From: Ascaphus truei
Taxonomy: Eukaryota; Chordata; Amphibia; Anura; Ascaphidae
Assembly: GCA_036426205.1 (NCBI GenBank)
Contig: CM071570.1
Location: forward strand, 76,626,045-76,690,044
Direction of reading: 5' to 3'
DNA: 64,000 nt
In this document: one piece after another, positions 1-11,085 of the stretch
How positions within the stretch are numbered: position 1 is the stretch's first letter
Layout of the letters: the number at the start of each line of letters is the position of its first letter
Notes under the pieces: model-generated
What the model was told of the DNA's origin: nothing
Seen by the model: only the letters and a program-made list of their open reading frames with translations
Database searches by the model: none
Translations under genes and position numbers: made by a program

Positions 1-399
1 ACCTCCACCTCCTTCACCTCCACCTCCACCTCCATGACCTCCACTGCTTTGACACCCTTGACCTCCACCTCCATGACCTCCACCTCCGTGACCTCCACTG
101 CTTTGACCTCCATCACCTCCACCGCTTTGACCTCCGTGTCCTCCACCTCCACCTCCACCTCCATGACCTCCACTGCTTTGACCTCCATGACCTCCACTGC
201 TTTGACACCCGTGCCCTCCACCTCCGTGACCTCCTCCTCCATGACCTCCACTGCTTTGACCTCCATCACCTCCACCACTTTGACCTCCGTGACCTCCACC
301 TCCGTGACCTCCACTGCTTTGACCTCCATCACCTCCACCGCTTTGACCTCCGTGACCTCCACCTCCACCGCTGCTACCTCCATGACCTTGATGGCAAGG
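1..399 (-). CDS. Candidate glycine-rich repeat exon, partial (runs off left edge)
   Basis: On the minus strand this stretch is open for all ~133 codons. It reads as a degenerate glycine-rich repeat with units such as GGHGGQSGGGDGGQSSGG, spaced with His, Gln, Ser, Asp and rare Cys. The repeat never breaks frame, and no in-frame stop occurs although many unit variants exist. At the upstream side (about 400-425 on +) the minus strand has a pyrimidine-rich tract ending in CAG, a plausible splice acceptor, followed by codons EPCHQ and then the repeat. The plus strand of the same DNA encodes a Thr/Ser-rich repeat with its own ATG and stop, which I consider the shadow. The protein family is not recognised; a secreted structural or keratin-like glycine-loop protein is only a guess. 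It could also be a plain minisatellite of 3n unit length. Confidence 0.33.
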
Positions 400-2905
400 T
401 TCTGATGAGAAATAGAGGTATAATTTGAAGGAATGGCTGAGATACATTGATTACTTTTTAATGAAGGAAATGACAGTAAAAAAAATCAGATCATACAAAG
501 ACAGGTTATTTAAAACAAAAATCCCCCAACATTGAGGGACTTTTATTAATTTTACACTAAAAGGAGGGACCCAGAAGCGCACAGAAAATATTAAACTCTG
601 ATGTACTGGAAATTTTCACAGATCTGTCAGGTCTGATTTATTCATAGTCAGTATGATTTGAAGTCGGTCTCACTGATTTCTAGTATCAAGGAACCCATAA
701 ACTTCTATTGAGTTTCACCGATGTAAATCCGTAGTTTTCCTTTAAAATTGCCTTCTGATTCTAAACTCCCCAAATCTTAAGAACTTAGTCTATGGAAGTT
801 GACATCAATTGGGCATATTATCCATGTACTGTATCTTCAGCTTAACAGTATGATAATAATGTAGGCCAATCTTTCTATAGATCTTACTCTGATCAAGCAA
901 AGTGACATCGAATTCAGGACTGTATTATGATCATACTACTAACGTGAAGATAGTTAGAAGGTATGATGGCAATCATTAACAGAGGCTTAATAAAAATTGG
1001 TATTGAATGTGGTTTTGGTTTAAACACATTTTGTGTTTTGCTCCTGGTTTTGCATACAATCTATTTGTTTTTGGTTTTATATTTTCACCAAATTATGAAC
1101 AGATTTCAAAATAAGCAGGGAAGAACATATATAGCACAACAAAATGAAAATATGCTTAAAATAAGTATACAATTATAATAATGATTACGAAATTATAATA
1201 ATATAACTAAAACCCGTAATTTAAAAATGGCAAGAAACACCCTCAGTTTTCAACTCCACTGGTAACCCCACAGTACAGATGGCTTTTTGTCTCGTTTTCT
1301 GGGTTTGGTTCTAAATTATTTTTAGGTCTAGGTTTGAAAAATGTGAAGGGATTTGGTTTTCGTTTTCTATTTTGTTTTGAAATGTAAAATTCTGGTAGTT
1401 TCTGATTTCACACACCTAGTTTTGCCACTCTTTAATCAAGGACTGGATTGGTTAAAAAATGATTTACAATATATTTTCCATATATCTCCATTAAACAGTA
1501 TCATAATAATCTAGGCCAATCATTCTACAGATCTTACTCTGATTTCATACACCCAGTTTTGCCCATCTCTTTCTAACAAAACCATGTAAAAGTTTTAGAA
1601 CAAAAACTAAAACACCAGTGTGGGTGCCCACCCTTATTGTATATAAGTTATTGTGAAATCTATTGCTATTTCAGTTTTAGAAAAGTGCCATTTTGGAAAA
1701 GGGAAACCCCTCTTGTACAATTACAGACAAGGAGAAGGCAGTGATGTGAAGGAGATTGCTGGTTCAAATGAGCAGTTTTTTCCTTAATCAACTTTATCCA
1801 TAACACACATCATCATGGTCTCTACAGTCATTCTTTCCTTTCCATTTTATGCTCCTGTTTAAAATGACTAGTGTTTCCCCTATAGTAATAAAATAAATGT
1901 ATTAATGCATTGTTTTATAATTTATTCGTACTGTAAAGAGAAAATACCACAAGCAATGTGACTGTGCATATTGCTGCTCAATGCGTTAAAGGCCCTCCCG
2001 TAAACAACTGGATTAAGATGTGATTGACCATGCAGATTTTCCTACCTGGGCATTTTGGGGCAGGGCATGCGTCCTTGCATGATTTAGCTGGTGCACAGGC
2101 TGAAATGACAGAGAATGAATATCACTGAGACAGATAAGTTCAAATCCTGTATGTTTTTTATGGACCTCATAAATACAATTTGAATTTCTAATAGCTAAAG
2201 CCCAATCATACAAAAGCTTTGAAAACCTACTGTAGATGAATGGGGTACATTTTTGTTAAGTTAACAATAAAAAAAGGTCATGCAGCCATGTGTCAGGGTG
2301 AGTGCATATTTGTGAGGGATTTGAGGAGAGTAAAAAAAGAAGCTACGTTTCACAATTCAGTGTTTCTACCCCTCATGTTTTCCTTTTCCTTACTTCCAAA
2401 AACCCTGTAGTTCTGAGTTGCATTAACATCTCAACATTTTAACAATCTGCTTCAAATGTTGACATACAGTAAGGCCTTGGTTTACATGTTTCATATATGT
2501 GATGCAAGCAAAAAAAATATCTTTTTTTTTTGTTCACCAAGACACATATAGTTCTATACATTTCCCTTGGGTTCTCTTTAAATAACCGTTTTTAATTTAT
2601 TCACAATAATCTTGGCAGCTATGATTTTCTGCAAAAAAATTCAGTTCATCTTGTACTTACAGTTTCCATTTCAGTAAAAAAAATCTCTTTATGATGAAAC
2701 ATTGAGAACAGTTTACTTGACTTTGAAATTATCTATAAGCATCTCCCTGCTAAATAGAACAGCAACGCCATAAAGAACTATGCACAGATTACAACTATCC
2801 TCTTTCCACAGTTGTTTAATTTCCGATAGAATCAATATCTTTGCAATAATTATGTACAGTACAGCTAAGAACATCTCTTTGCCAGTCAGTCCAGCCTTTT
2901 GCATG
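400..2905. other. AT-rich DNA without recognised gene
   Basis: No coding similarity seen. A ~50-bp sequence occurs twice in direct orientation (845-893 and 1494-1543, beginning AACAGTATGATAATAAT and AACAGTATCATAATAAT). The stretch 2520-2740 is related to 7565-7775 at the far side of the PLE, as a diverged direct repeat. Confidence 0.6.
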
Positions 2906-2907
2906 TA

Positions 2908-3252
2908 CAGTAGAGGCAACTCTTATTCTAACAAAAACCAGTGGCAATTCCCCAAAAGACCCAGGAAACACCCAGGTACATTCTGAATACATGCCTTAAA
3001 CTTTCCTTAAACTAGCCCCAGCATTTCTTCATTGATTAATGGCCTATCAGATTAACAGCGGGGGTCCCTGGCAGTCCCATTCAAACTGAATTGGACTGCC
3101 AGGGATCCCTGCTATGTTAATCCTATGGGTCGTTAGTCAATGCAGAAATGCCTTAAACGTGCCTCAAACTAGCCCAGAACATACCCAGCACATACCCAGA
3201 ATGTAACCCGGCTAGTTTACAGCAAATGTTAGAATAAACGTTGCCTCTACTG
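2908..3252. mobile_element. Palindromic MITE flanked by TA (Tc1/mariner-pogo type)
   Basis: The ends are inverted: left CAGTAGAGGCAACTC and right GTTGCCTCTACTG, followed inward by TTATTCTAAC and GTTAGAATAA. TA lies directly outside both ends (2906-2907, 3253-3254), as expected for the mariner/pogo superfamily. The middle is a second inverted repeat (CCTGGCAGTCC and GGACTGCCAGG), so the whole 345 bp can fold on itself. It has no coding capacity and depends on a transposase elsewhere. Confidence 0.75.
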
Positions 3253-3625
3253 TATACCAGATGCACCAACTAATAAATTCCATGAAACCCTATTCACTAT
3301 CATAAAGAATTACTTACGGTCAGAATCTTTGCATCCACCACCCTTTGAGGCAGGCATGATTGCTCTTCTAGTTATATTCTGCTGTAGGGATGGAGATCTA
3401 GGCTGGAACAGGTCTACCAGCTATGCCTGATGGTGCTACGCTTTTATACACAAAGTGAAGCCATTCAATTATTGACAAGTCCTTTCAGGAACCAATGGGA
3501 TCCCTTTCCAAACATCTGTAATTAAGTATTTAGGATTCAATGCATTTTTGTTAAATTGTTTGCTTTAATCAAAGGCAGGGTGTTTCTTAATTTTGTATTT
3601 TTTCTTTTACTCCAATAAAATAATG

Positions 3626-3912
3626 GGATTGTTGGTGTGTTTCTTTGCTAGTCACTGTTGTTAGTAATTTCTAGCATAATATGAGCATTATTAGCAGGCT
3701 GGGATACTTTGGACATGTTCCCATACATGAGCTTTAAAGACAGCATACTGTAAATCCCTTCTTCATGTCTGATCCATTGGAATTGCTTTGCAATGCATTG
3801 CTGGCAGCCAGAGGGTTAACGTGTTTTGTGGCATGAGGCACTTGGATTACCTGCACATTTTTATTTGCAAAATTACTTTAAAAAAAATAAATAAATATAT
3901 ATATATATATAT
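3626..3912 (+). repeat. Direct repeat B, left copy, flanking the PLE
   Basis: About 280 bp nearly identical to 7183-7459, including the trailing A-rich and (TA)n tract. The two copies bracket the Penelope-like element. Few substitutions and one small indel separate them, so the duplication is fairly recent. Confidence 0.85.
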
Positions 3913-3999
3913 GCAATACGATACCGTGGTGAGACAAAATCACAACCAGCACTCCAATGGGTGGTCAAAATAATATATTGTAGTTTAACAAGACACCAT

Positions 4000-4037
4000 A
4001 CCGACGTTCGGTCCACAAGCGGGACCTTTCTCAAGGT
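4000..4037 (-). ncRNA. Hammerhead-like motif, variant core (PLE tail)
   Basis: Minus strand: short outer stem ACC/GGT, core TTGAGAA, stem II GGTCC/GGACC, then GAAC and GTC. The layout is that of a type I hammerhead, but the conserved CUGANGA is TTGAGAA (G8 replaced by A) and GAAA is shortened, so self-cleavage is not expected. Confidence 0.45.
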
Positions 4038-5743
4038 GATGTGACTACAGAATGGAAGTGAACACATATATATATACCCTAAAAACTCCTCACATAAACA
4101 GGTGCTAAACATCATGATGATTGAATAATACAGAGCATACACAATACTAACCTCCATAATACCCTATGTTGAACCCGACGTTGCCTGAAACGCAGGGAGC
4201 CGCCCGTGCGATGGAACACAGGTGGTGCGCATGCGCAAAACAACCGCTCAGCGGAGGACCCAACGGTGCGTGTCACACTATAATGTGGAGTGCATGTGCG
4301 AAGTTGAAGCGCATGAGAGGCTGGAAACAGCCTTTTAGCGCATGCGCCTACCGTCGATATAAACTGAATGCATTAATAAATAAATAAATCACGGGGTTAA
4401 TGGAGAGCCAGTCTACGCCAAAGTGAACCGCATTACAGGCTAGAAGGAGCCCAAATGTGAATACGCCTGTCCCCAATCACCCATAAAATACACAAATAAC
4501 AATGCTAGTTGGAGACCGGCACGAAGGCACGCATAAGTAATAACGCGCAAATGTTAATAAAGGCTGGTGGGAGGCGCACTAGAGCGCATGAGTGAAGGCA
4601 AGATGTGGCACACTGCAATGTCACCAAATGTGATTATACAAAACAGTGAGATCTAAATAAAAATCTGTACACATACATGACGAAGTGGGCTGACAATAGC
4701 CACATATACATGAAAGCAAATGCTAAACATATAACTAGTTCAATGGCTGATTATGTGGACCATAGCAATCCATGAAGAAAATCCTATCCCTAATGTAACT
4801 AACTATAGATATAACATCCCAGACCAAGAATGGTAAATTTAACCAGAGATATACGGCAAATGAAATCAGGATGCCTAAAGTAAGACCATATGTGATTAAC
4901 TAAAAAAGGAGGCATGTTAGTTATAACCATAACATGAAGCGCCTCAGGTCACAAATCCATCATGCCTATTGCGGACCATAGTCATCAATTCTGCAAAGAA
5001 TGAAACTTAGACTAATATGCAACATTCATGATTTTTGAGTATACCCCGGTAAACCGTAATGTTTGTCATCCTAAATGTTAGGCTCAGGTACAAAGTCTAA
5101 AAATGTCACTCCAGTGCCCAAAAGTGTATCCAGTATGGGGACAAAATCCAAATCAGGTGTCGGGAGGATCATAGTGGCCACTTAAGGAAATAAATGTCCT
5201 GAGTCATCAGACTGGACCGATTGGAGCAACATATCCATAGGTCAATAAGTGGTCCTGGGTAAATGCCAATAGTACAGTCTATTGTAGAAGTAGGTCCCCC
5301 TGTTGGTGAAGCATACCTAGTGCACAGAAGGAACAACACATGGTTAAGCATCAGAACTGCAGGCAACCTGTACAGGAGAAAACACGCAAATAGTGCATAA
5401 CTGAACGGACTGGCCTTCCTGTTTTGGGGACAATGAGTCTCCTATTATGGACAGGAAAGCAGTTAACAAACACAGATAAAGCTAGCCCATTCTTAAATAC
5501 ACATCAAGCTGAAGCCTGTCATGGGGACGAAAAGTCACCTAGTATAGACATGTCTGTGCCTGTAAACAACGGTTAAAGGAAACAGCTCAATTTAAAGTCC
5601 TCGTTTAAGCCACGGGGACTAAGAGTATCCAAGCTGTAGATGGTTCTTGCTTCAAGCTGAAGTAAGGCCCTGTTGCGGTCCCCTCCTCTAGGGGATGTAT
5701 GGACCTGGGCAATCGGCATGCACCGAAGTGTTGCACGACTGTG

Positions 5744-6381
5744 TTACTTCTCTTTAAAATGCCGGGCCACTGGTTGTTGAGTCAGATCCTCCCGATTGTC
5801 TATATCTGCTAATGCTTTTCTGATGGCGGATCGATGACTAAACCGCTCTTTCAGAATATGTATAGTTTTTCCTATATAGTATAGCCCGCAGGGGCACCTG
5901 ATGAAATAGATCACAAACTTAGAGTCACAGTTCAAAAAATCCTTGATCTTGATGCGATGTCCTTGATGGGGGTGCGGGTAGGTTTTGCCAAGGACCATAT
6001 ATTGGCAATTGATGCAACGCGACATTTGTATACCCCCACCGGTCTATTGAGCCAAGACTGTTTTTTGGCATATTTTGAAATGGGATCTACCTGAGTGAGA
6101 AAGTCACCTAGATTGCGGCCTCTACGATAGCAGACGTGTGGTGGTTCCTGGAAGAGATGTCCAATCTGTTTGTCCTTAGATAAAATGTGGCTGTGTTTGA
6201 GAATAGTTTGCTTGATGTAGCGAGATGCCGTGCAGTAAGTACTCTTAATATTAAAGCGGTTTTCGCATGCCTTTTTAGTTTGTGGTTTTAACAGAGTTGA
6301 TCTCTGCGTGTTCTTTGCTTCTTGCAAAGACATGGTGACCTCCATGTGGTTGTATCCACGTTCCAGAAAGCAATTTCTCAT
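5744..6381 (-). pseudogene. PLE linker and GIY-YIG endonuclease
   Basis: Two overlapping minus-strand open frames. The first (6381-5932) carries the linker seen after the RT in PLEs, with DKQIGHLF and YRRGRNLGDFL. The second (6025-5744) begins with a CxxC pair (CINC), passes a His-rich stretch (HPHQGH), then VIYFIRCPCGLYYIGKT and the Arg of the catalytic helix (LKERF), ending ARHF. GIY-YIG is the nuclease that nicks the target DNA for Penelope retrotransposition. The frames overlap by ~94 bp, showing one frameshift. The usual C-terminal block after the nuclease is not seen, so it is truncated or frameshifted. Confidence 0.88.
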
Positions 6382-6582
6382 ATCCTACAAAGCCTCATCC
6401 AATCTGGAGGGATCACTAGTAATTCTTATGACTCTGAGAAACTGCGAGAAAGGCAGACTTTTTTTCATTGGTACCGGGTGATGACTAGATGCTAGTAATA
6501 AAGTATTTTTGTCTGTGGCTTTTTTTATAAATTCTCGTGGCCAATTGACCGCTGTGTTTGTATACTATCGTATCAAGGAAGG

Positions 6583-7190
6583 CTACCTCGGTTTTGCTGA
6601 AGCCGAGTGTAAAGCAAATGGTGGAGGGTAGACTATTGAGCATATCCACAAATTACAATAACTCCATCTCTGTCCCTGACAAAAGTAAGAACAAGTCGTC
6701 AATGTAACGAAAGAGCCTAATGATATGTTTGCTGAACACCCGATTGTCAAAAATGTATGCACATTCATAGGAATCCATAAAAAGATTTGCATATGATGGG
6801 GCCATATTGGACCCAATCGCAGTTCCCATGAGTTATAAATAAAAAAAAAATTCAAACTTGAAATAATTTTTATGCAGAATAACATCCATCAGTAATAGAA
6901 GAAAATCAGGGGGAGGGCCAGTAAACTCATCAAAGCTCAAAAGATGTTCTCTACTTGCCTCAATGCCATCAGCATGGTTGATATTGGAGTATAAGCTTGC
7001 AACATCCATGGTTGCCAAAATGATATCATCAGAGATATTTGTAAAGGTGCCTAGCTGGTTAATGAAATCAGTTGTGTCTTTTATATATGTCTTCATTTTG
7101 GCGACCATGGGCTGCAGAAAGAAATCAACGTATTGTGAGAGGATGGATTATGAACCACGAGCCGAAATGATTGGCCTCCCAGGGGATTAT
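6583..7190 (-). pseudogene. PLE reverse transcriptase domain, broken
   Basis: In three minus-strand frames one can follow the order of a Penelope-type RT. It starts with the GRPIISARGS block and QYVDFFLQPMV, then the KDTTDF stretch. Motif A follows as ILATMDVASLYSNI, with the catalytic Asp at about 7004-7006. Next come an AMGSNMAPSYANLFMDS-like block and motif C RYIDDLF with YIDD at 6695-6706. RT copies element RNA at the target site. Frameshifts lie near the A-rich run around 6838-6850 and upstream of 7108. The catalytic residues are still readable, so decay is moderate. Confidence 0.85.
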
Positions 7191-7459
7191 TGGGTGTTTC
7201 TTTGCTAGTCACTGTTGTGAGTAATTTCTAGCATAATATGAGCATTATTAGCAGGCTGGGATACTTTGGATATGTTCCCATACATGAGCTTTAAAGACAG
7301 CCTAAATCCCATCTTCATGTCTGATCCATTGGAATTGCTTTGCAATGCATTGCTGGCAGCAAGAGGGTTAACATGTTTTGTGGCATGAGGCACCTGGATT
7401 ACCTGCACCCTTTTATTTGCAAAATTACTTTAAAAAAAAAATATATATATATATATATT
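7183..7459 (+). repeat. Direct repeat B, right copy, flanking the PLE
   Basis: Second copy of the ~280-bp repeat found at 3626-3912. It begins at the same GGGATT and ends in the same A-run plus (TA)n. Confidence 0.85.
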
Positions 7460-7849
7460 CTTTGCCCCTTGTTTTAAAGTTGTATGCCCAGACTGACGAG
7501 GCAGAACCTCAGTACAATTTTCATGCAGATGCAAGAATTGGTTTTCATTATTTTTCTGTGCTCTAAGAAACATGCAGATCTATACATTTCCATTGCAGTC
7601 TCTTTGAATAACATATTTATTTATTTGCAGTTAGGATTATCTTGGCTGTTATGATCTTCTGCAAGAATGTCAGTTTATCCTATACTTACAGTTTCCATAT
7701 AAACATATAATATATATTATTGATTATACATTTGTAACAGTCTGCCTGACTATAGAATCTTCTAAAAGGCTTCACTCACATCCTACAAATATTCTGCCTT
7801 TTCCCAGGATATTACCAGAAGACCTTTACAGTATATCTGCCCCCTTGCC
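7460..7849. other. Non-coding DNA with diverged repeat A
   Basis: 7565-7775 is a diverged direct copy of 2520-2740 (shared TCTATACATTT, TACTTACAGTTTCCAT). No gene seen. Confidence 0.55.
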
Positions 7850-8715
7850 CTTTTCATGCCCCTCACATTCTCCTCTCACATTCAAAATGTAGCTAAAACC
7901 TGTTGTTGTTTTATTCACAATATTGCAAAGATACGCCCTTTCCTCTGTTTCCCTAATGCTAAACCTCTCACACGGGCCTCATCCTCTCCTGTCTCTACTA
8001 CTGTAACCTCCTGCTGTCCGCTTTCCTGTTTCTCACCTGTTTCCCCTACAATCTATCCTAAATGCTACTGCCAGGATCAGTTTACTCTGTCCTAAATTTG
8101 TCTCAGTCTATCTCCTGCTGCAATCCCTCTGCTGGTTTCCTATCAAATCCCATATCATACACACAATTCTACTCCTCTCTTTTAAGGCTTTACACTTTTC
8201 TGCCCCTACTCACATCTCAGCCCTATTTTCTCGCTACACACCATCCCTACTCTTGCGTTCTGCTCAAGGATGTCTTCTCTCTATCCCTTTTGTATCTAAA
8301 GCCCTCTCTATCCACCTTAAACCTTTTTTCACTCACTGCCCCACACCTCTGGAATGCCCTTCCCCTCAATGTCTGACTAGCACCTTCTCTATCCACCTTT
8401 AAGACCCATCTTAAAACCTGCCACCTTAACGAAACATATGGATTGCTCCAGGGTTGATACTATACACTTCATACATCAACCTTGGCCCCCTGCAGATGCA
8501 CTTACCAGAACACCTTCCTACTGTCTCTGTACGTTCTTCCTATTTACCAATTAGATTGTGAGCTCTTTCGGATAGGGACTCCTTTTCCTAACATTAAATT
8601 TATGTCTGAAGCACTTATTCCCATTATGTGTTATTTCAATTATCTGTTATTTATATGATAAAGTCACGTGTATTACTGTTGTGAAGCGCTATGTACGTTA
8701 ATGGTGCTATATAAA
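7850..8715 (+). mobile_element. L2/CR1-superfamily LINE, 3' end
   Basis: The 3' part of a non-LTR retrotransposon on +: the C-terminal end of its reverse transcriptase ORF, then an untranslated tail. The tail contains ATTAGATTGTGAGCTCTTTC, a pyrimidine-rich block, and GCGCTATGTACGTTAATGG followed by TGCTATATAAA. The tail stops abruptly at 8715 and resumes at about 11054 as AAATAAAGACATACATACAT, so the LTR between them was inserted into this LINE. Confidence 0.85.
7856..8376 (+). pseudogene. LINE reverse transcriptase C-terminus, frameshifted
   Basis: Two overlapping frames give the C-terminal (thumb and beyond) region of an L2/CR1-type RT. The first has FSSHIQNVAKTCCCFIHNIAK then IRPFLCFPNAKPLTRA (family pattern: Arg-Pro-Phe-Leu, then a Ser-Arg-Leu-Asp-Tyr-Cys block). 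The second ends in AAP-like APHLWNALPLNV, the conserved Pro-x-Leu-Trp-Asn-x-Leu-Pro block near the end of the ORF. The frame changes around 8062-8095. Catalytic motifs lie upstream and are absent because of 5' truncation. It would not make a working enzyme. Confidence 0.82.
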
Positions 8716-9024
8716 TGTAGCCGTTTTTCTGACACTCTAAAGAGACTATGGGTAACTGCGCGCACCTGCAGCTCCAGGAGATATGAGCCTCCGCTAGCTG
8801 GGAGCCCGGGGTTATACCTATTAGCGCAGCGCCTCCACTCACCCAGGATCCCAGTGATGTGAGATTCCCCTGGGCAAGAAACATATACACACACACATAT
8901 GATGCAACCAGTTTTACTGTAGTGAACGATACCTTAGCACTCTAACATATTAGCACACAGCATATAACCCCACACATAACCTATAACGCAATATAACCTT
9001 AACTCAGCTAAATGATAGTGTCCT

Positions 9025-9100
9025 TATAACGTGAGTGGCTCGGCCACGCTCTTAATGAGTATTGTCCTGTACAGTAGTGGCTCAGCCACGCTCTTAATGA
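9025..9100 (+). repeat. Short tandem duplication in the LTR
   Basis: Two copies of a ~35-bp unit, GTGGCTCGGCCACGCTCTTA then ATGAGTAT, with one A/G difference (GGCTCRGCCACGC). Lies inside the LTR part left of the hairpin insertion. Confidence 0.7.
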
Positions 9101-9177
9101 GTATGTCCTTGTCCCGTCACCGCGTGCCCCACACACCGTGTCCTTGCACCAATAGAAAGGAGTGTTCCGTGTATTAG

Positions 9178-10339
9178 ACGAAAGACAAAAAAACAAGCGC
9201 AAAACGCAAATAGTGAAGTATATCAAAATTATTTTTAGTGTTTAAAAAAGGTAAGTATTCTGCGTACATCAGAAAAATAGAATATAAGCATTTCGTGTAA
9301 CAATACACGAGTTACCACATAGTAGACGACAGGACACACGATAGAAGGGAACGCCTCAGGTAAGTGGACCTCTGCACCCTCCAGATGTCATCTGACTCCT
9401 TGGTAATAGTTGATCACCAGTCTCCAAACCGTCTCAGGTACACTCTCTTTAACGGTCTTCGTGATGATAGAGGGAAATCTGTATTCCAGACGGGACACAC
9501 TCTGTGTGCATTAGGACAGAGTCTCTAAGTCCATAAATGTCTACCAGTAGTGGGTAAACCACCGCAGTGTGTCCGCATCCACACCTCACAGTCCGTCGCT
9601 CTCCAGTGACGTCACTCCTTGCGCATGGGTGTGACGTTACACACAGTGCGTACCTCCAACGGGAGACACCGGCAGAGTATCTCGAAAAATGGCCAAAAAA
9701 ACAACATAAAAGCAGTATTCTGTGCACACGAGATACATTTATGGACTTAGAGACTCTGTCCTAATGCACACAGAGTGTGTCCCGTCTGGAATACAGATTT
9801 CCCTCTATCATCACGAAGACCGTTAAAGAGAGTGTACCTGAGACGGTTTGGAGACTGGTGATCAACTATTACCAAGGAGTCAGATGACATCTGGAGGGTG
9901 CGGAGGTCCACTTACCTGAGGCGTTCCCTTCTATCGTGTGTCCTGTCGTCTACTATGTGGTAACTCGTGTATTGTTACACGAAATGCTTATATTCTATTT
10001 TTCTGATGTACGCAGAATACTTACCTTTTTTAAACACTAAAAATAATTTTGATATACTCCACTATTTGCGTTTTGCGCTTGTTTTTTTGTCTTTTGTCTT
10101 TAGCACCGTGAGTGTTGAGCCACTCCTCTAACTGTAGCAGCAAACGCAACAAACCAACGGTCTTGTATGGTTATATATATTTATATACTTTTTTTCACTT
10201 CCACAGTAGGGTTGTGCCTGCATTATTGTCCCTAATCGTTTATTAAGGAGGGTTCACTTTATTTAGAGGTTTATCACAATTCAGACACTGTTCTTTTAAC
10301 ACAATTTGGTTTCTTTTGGGTTGCGCACTTTTGTTTCTT
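9178..10339. mobile_element. 1.16-kb insertion with 13-bp target duplication and giant hairpin
   Basis: TTCCGTGTATTAG occurs just before (9165-9177) and just after (10340-10352), a clean 13-bp target duplication of the length made by LINE or PLE target-primed insertion. The insert consists of two 360-bp arms in inverted orientation (9181-9540, 9735-10094) around a 194-bp loop, plus a 245-bp T-rich tail (10095-10339). By eye I found only two mismatches between the arms. No ORF of note. The family is not identified; a rearranged PLE-type tail is possible. Confidence 0.8.
9181..10094. repeat. Near-perfect inverted repeat, 360-bp arms
   Basis: Left arm 9181-9540 starts AAAGACAAAAAAACAAGCGC; right arm 9735-10094 ends with its reverse complement. 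The loop is 9541-9734. A transcript would form a >350-bp duplex. Confidence 0.93.
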
Positions 10340-11053
10340 TTCCGTGTATTAGGCCTTTGGTCACTCACTAGTGTCCTCAAAGAGTTACACCTAAGGCGGG
10401 ATCAGCGCCTGTTGACCGGTGTTGGTGCACTTAACGTAAATAACTTCCCGTCACGGCGGTGACCGGTAATACTTTGAAAAGGATCAGCTGAATCCTTGCT
10501 TGTCTTTGATGTCCGCAGTGCAGCTGTCTGGTCCCAAGCAGCTCACCAGCAAACCTGCTCCGCACGCTTGTCCCCAACTGTCTACACAGTAAGGTGACTG
10601 ATCGCTACCACTATGGGCGTCCCTGCAGCACAGCAACCTACTGTAGCTCAGGGGTTTTTCCTAACGGCCTGCGGGGTAAAGCTATCCTATGCAGGTGGGT
10701 CACGGACCCCCTGCACTCACACCACCTCCTCCTTTACCTTCCGGATCCCCTCTGCCTAGCGTGGTCTCTCCCCCAAGCTTCCCTTTCCTCCTCCCGTAAT
10801 CCTAGCCTTCTGATTGGCTCCTCAAGTCAGGTGACTGCCCAGGAGCTCATGGGAGTTGTAGTTCCTCAACGGAGCCTTTCTCTTGCAGGCCCGTCGTTCG
10901 CGCGCTTCTATTGCACATGCGCGACCTTCCCACTCTCTCAGTGCCCTCTGCAAGATTGCGCAACAACATGGCGGCGCCCTGTACTAACAGCCGCCGCGGA
11001 ACCTTCCACACTCCCACCGAACACACATATAAGGTTCCTACCACATCCCTACA

Positions 11054-11085
11054 AAAATAAAGACATACATACATACATATGAATA
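11054..11085 (+). mobile_element. Remainder of LINE tail with (ATAC)n end
   Basis: AAATAAAGACATACATACAT is the natural continuation of the L2-like tail that broke off at 8715 (CTATATAAA). It marks the right boundary of the nested LTR. Confidence 0.72.

Larger units (their letters stand above)
3913..7182 (-). mobile_element. Penelope-like retroelement (PLE), degenerate, 5' truncated
   Basis: Reading on the minus strand there is a reverse transcriptase, a linker region and a C-terminal GIY-YIG endonuclease, the order typical of Penelope-like elements. Then follow ~1.8 kb of non-coding 3' sequence (5743 down to 3913) rich in GCGCATGCGC-type motifs, ending in a hammerhead-like motif at 4000-4037. 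The 5' end is missing: the first recognisable residues are the GRPIIS block near 7170. Several frameshifts and stops make it non-functional. The ~280-bp direct repeats at both ends could be an unusually long target duplication or an earlier duplication of the site. Confidence 0.85.
8716..11053 (-). mobile_element. Solo LTR inserted in the LINE tail, itself interrupted
   Basis: Begins TGTAGCCG at 8716 and ends CCCTACA near 11053 (TG...CA ends). The LINE tail sequence continues directly on both sides. Without the 9178-10339 insertion the LTR is about 1.17 kb. Part of it (about 8800-8860) resembles the LTR at 44094-44831: both have a CAGCGCCTCCAC block followed by AGGATCCCAG. Minus orientation is inferred from that relative. 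Flanks are A-rich, so the 5-bp target duplication is ambiguous (ATAAA / AAAAT). GC-rich 10.6-11.0 kb contains GGGAGTTGTAGTTC, often seen in vertebrate repeats. No internal retroviral genes are present. Confidence 0.62.

Noticed and set aside
34..405. Thr/Ser-rich mucin-like ORF on the plus strand
   Set aside because: Same DNA is open on minus with a more protein-like glycine-rich repeat and a splice acceptor; the plus ORF has no such support.
2100..2150. SINE-like box B (AAGTTCAAATCCTG)
   Set aside because: No box A or core sequence nearby; single-motif match only.
10594..11082. 162-codon ORF in GC-rich DNA
   Set aside because: Lies within the LTR; no similarity to a known protein and ends in the LINE tail.
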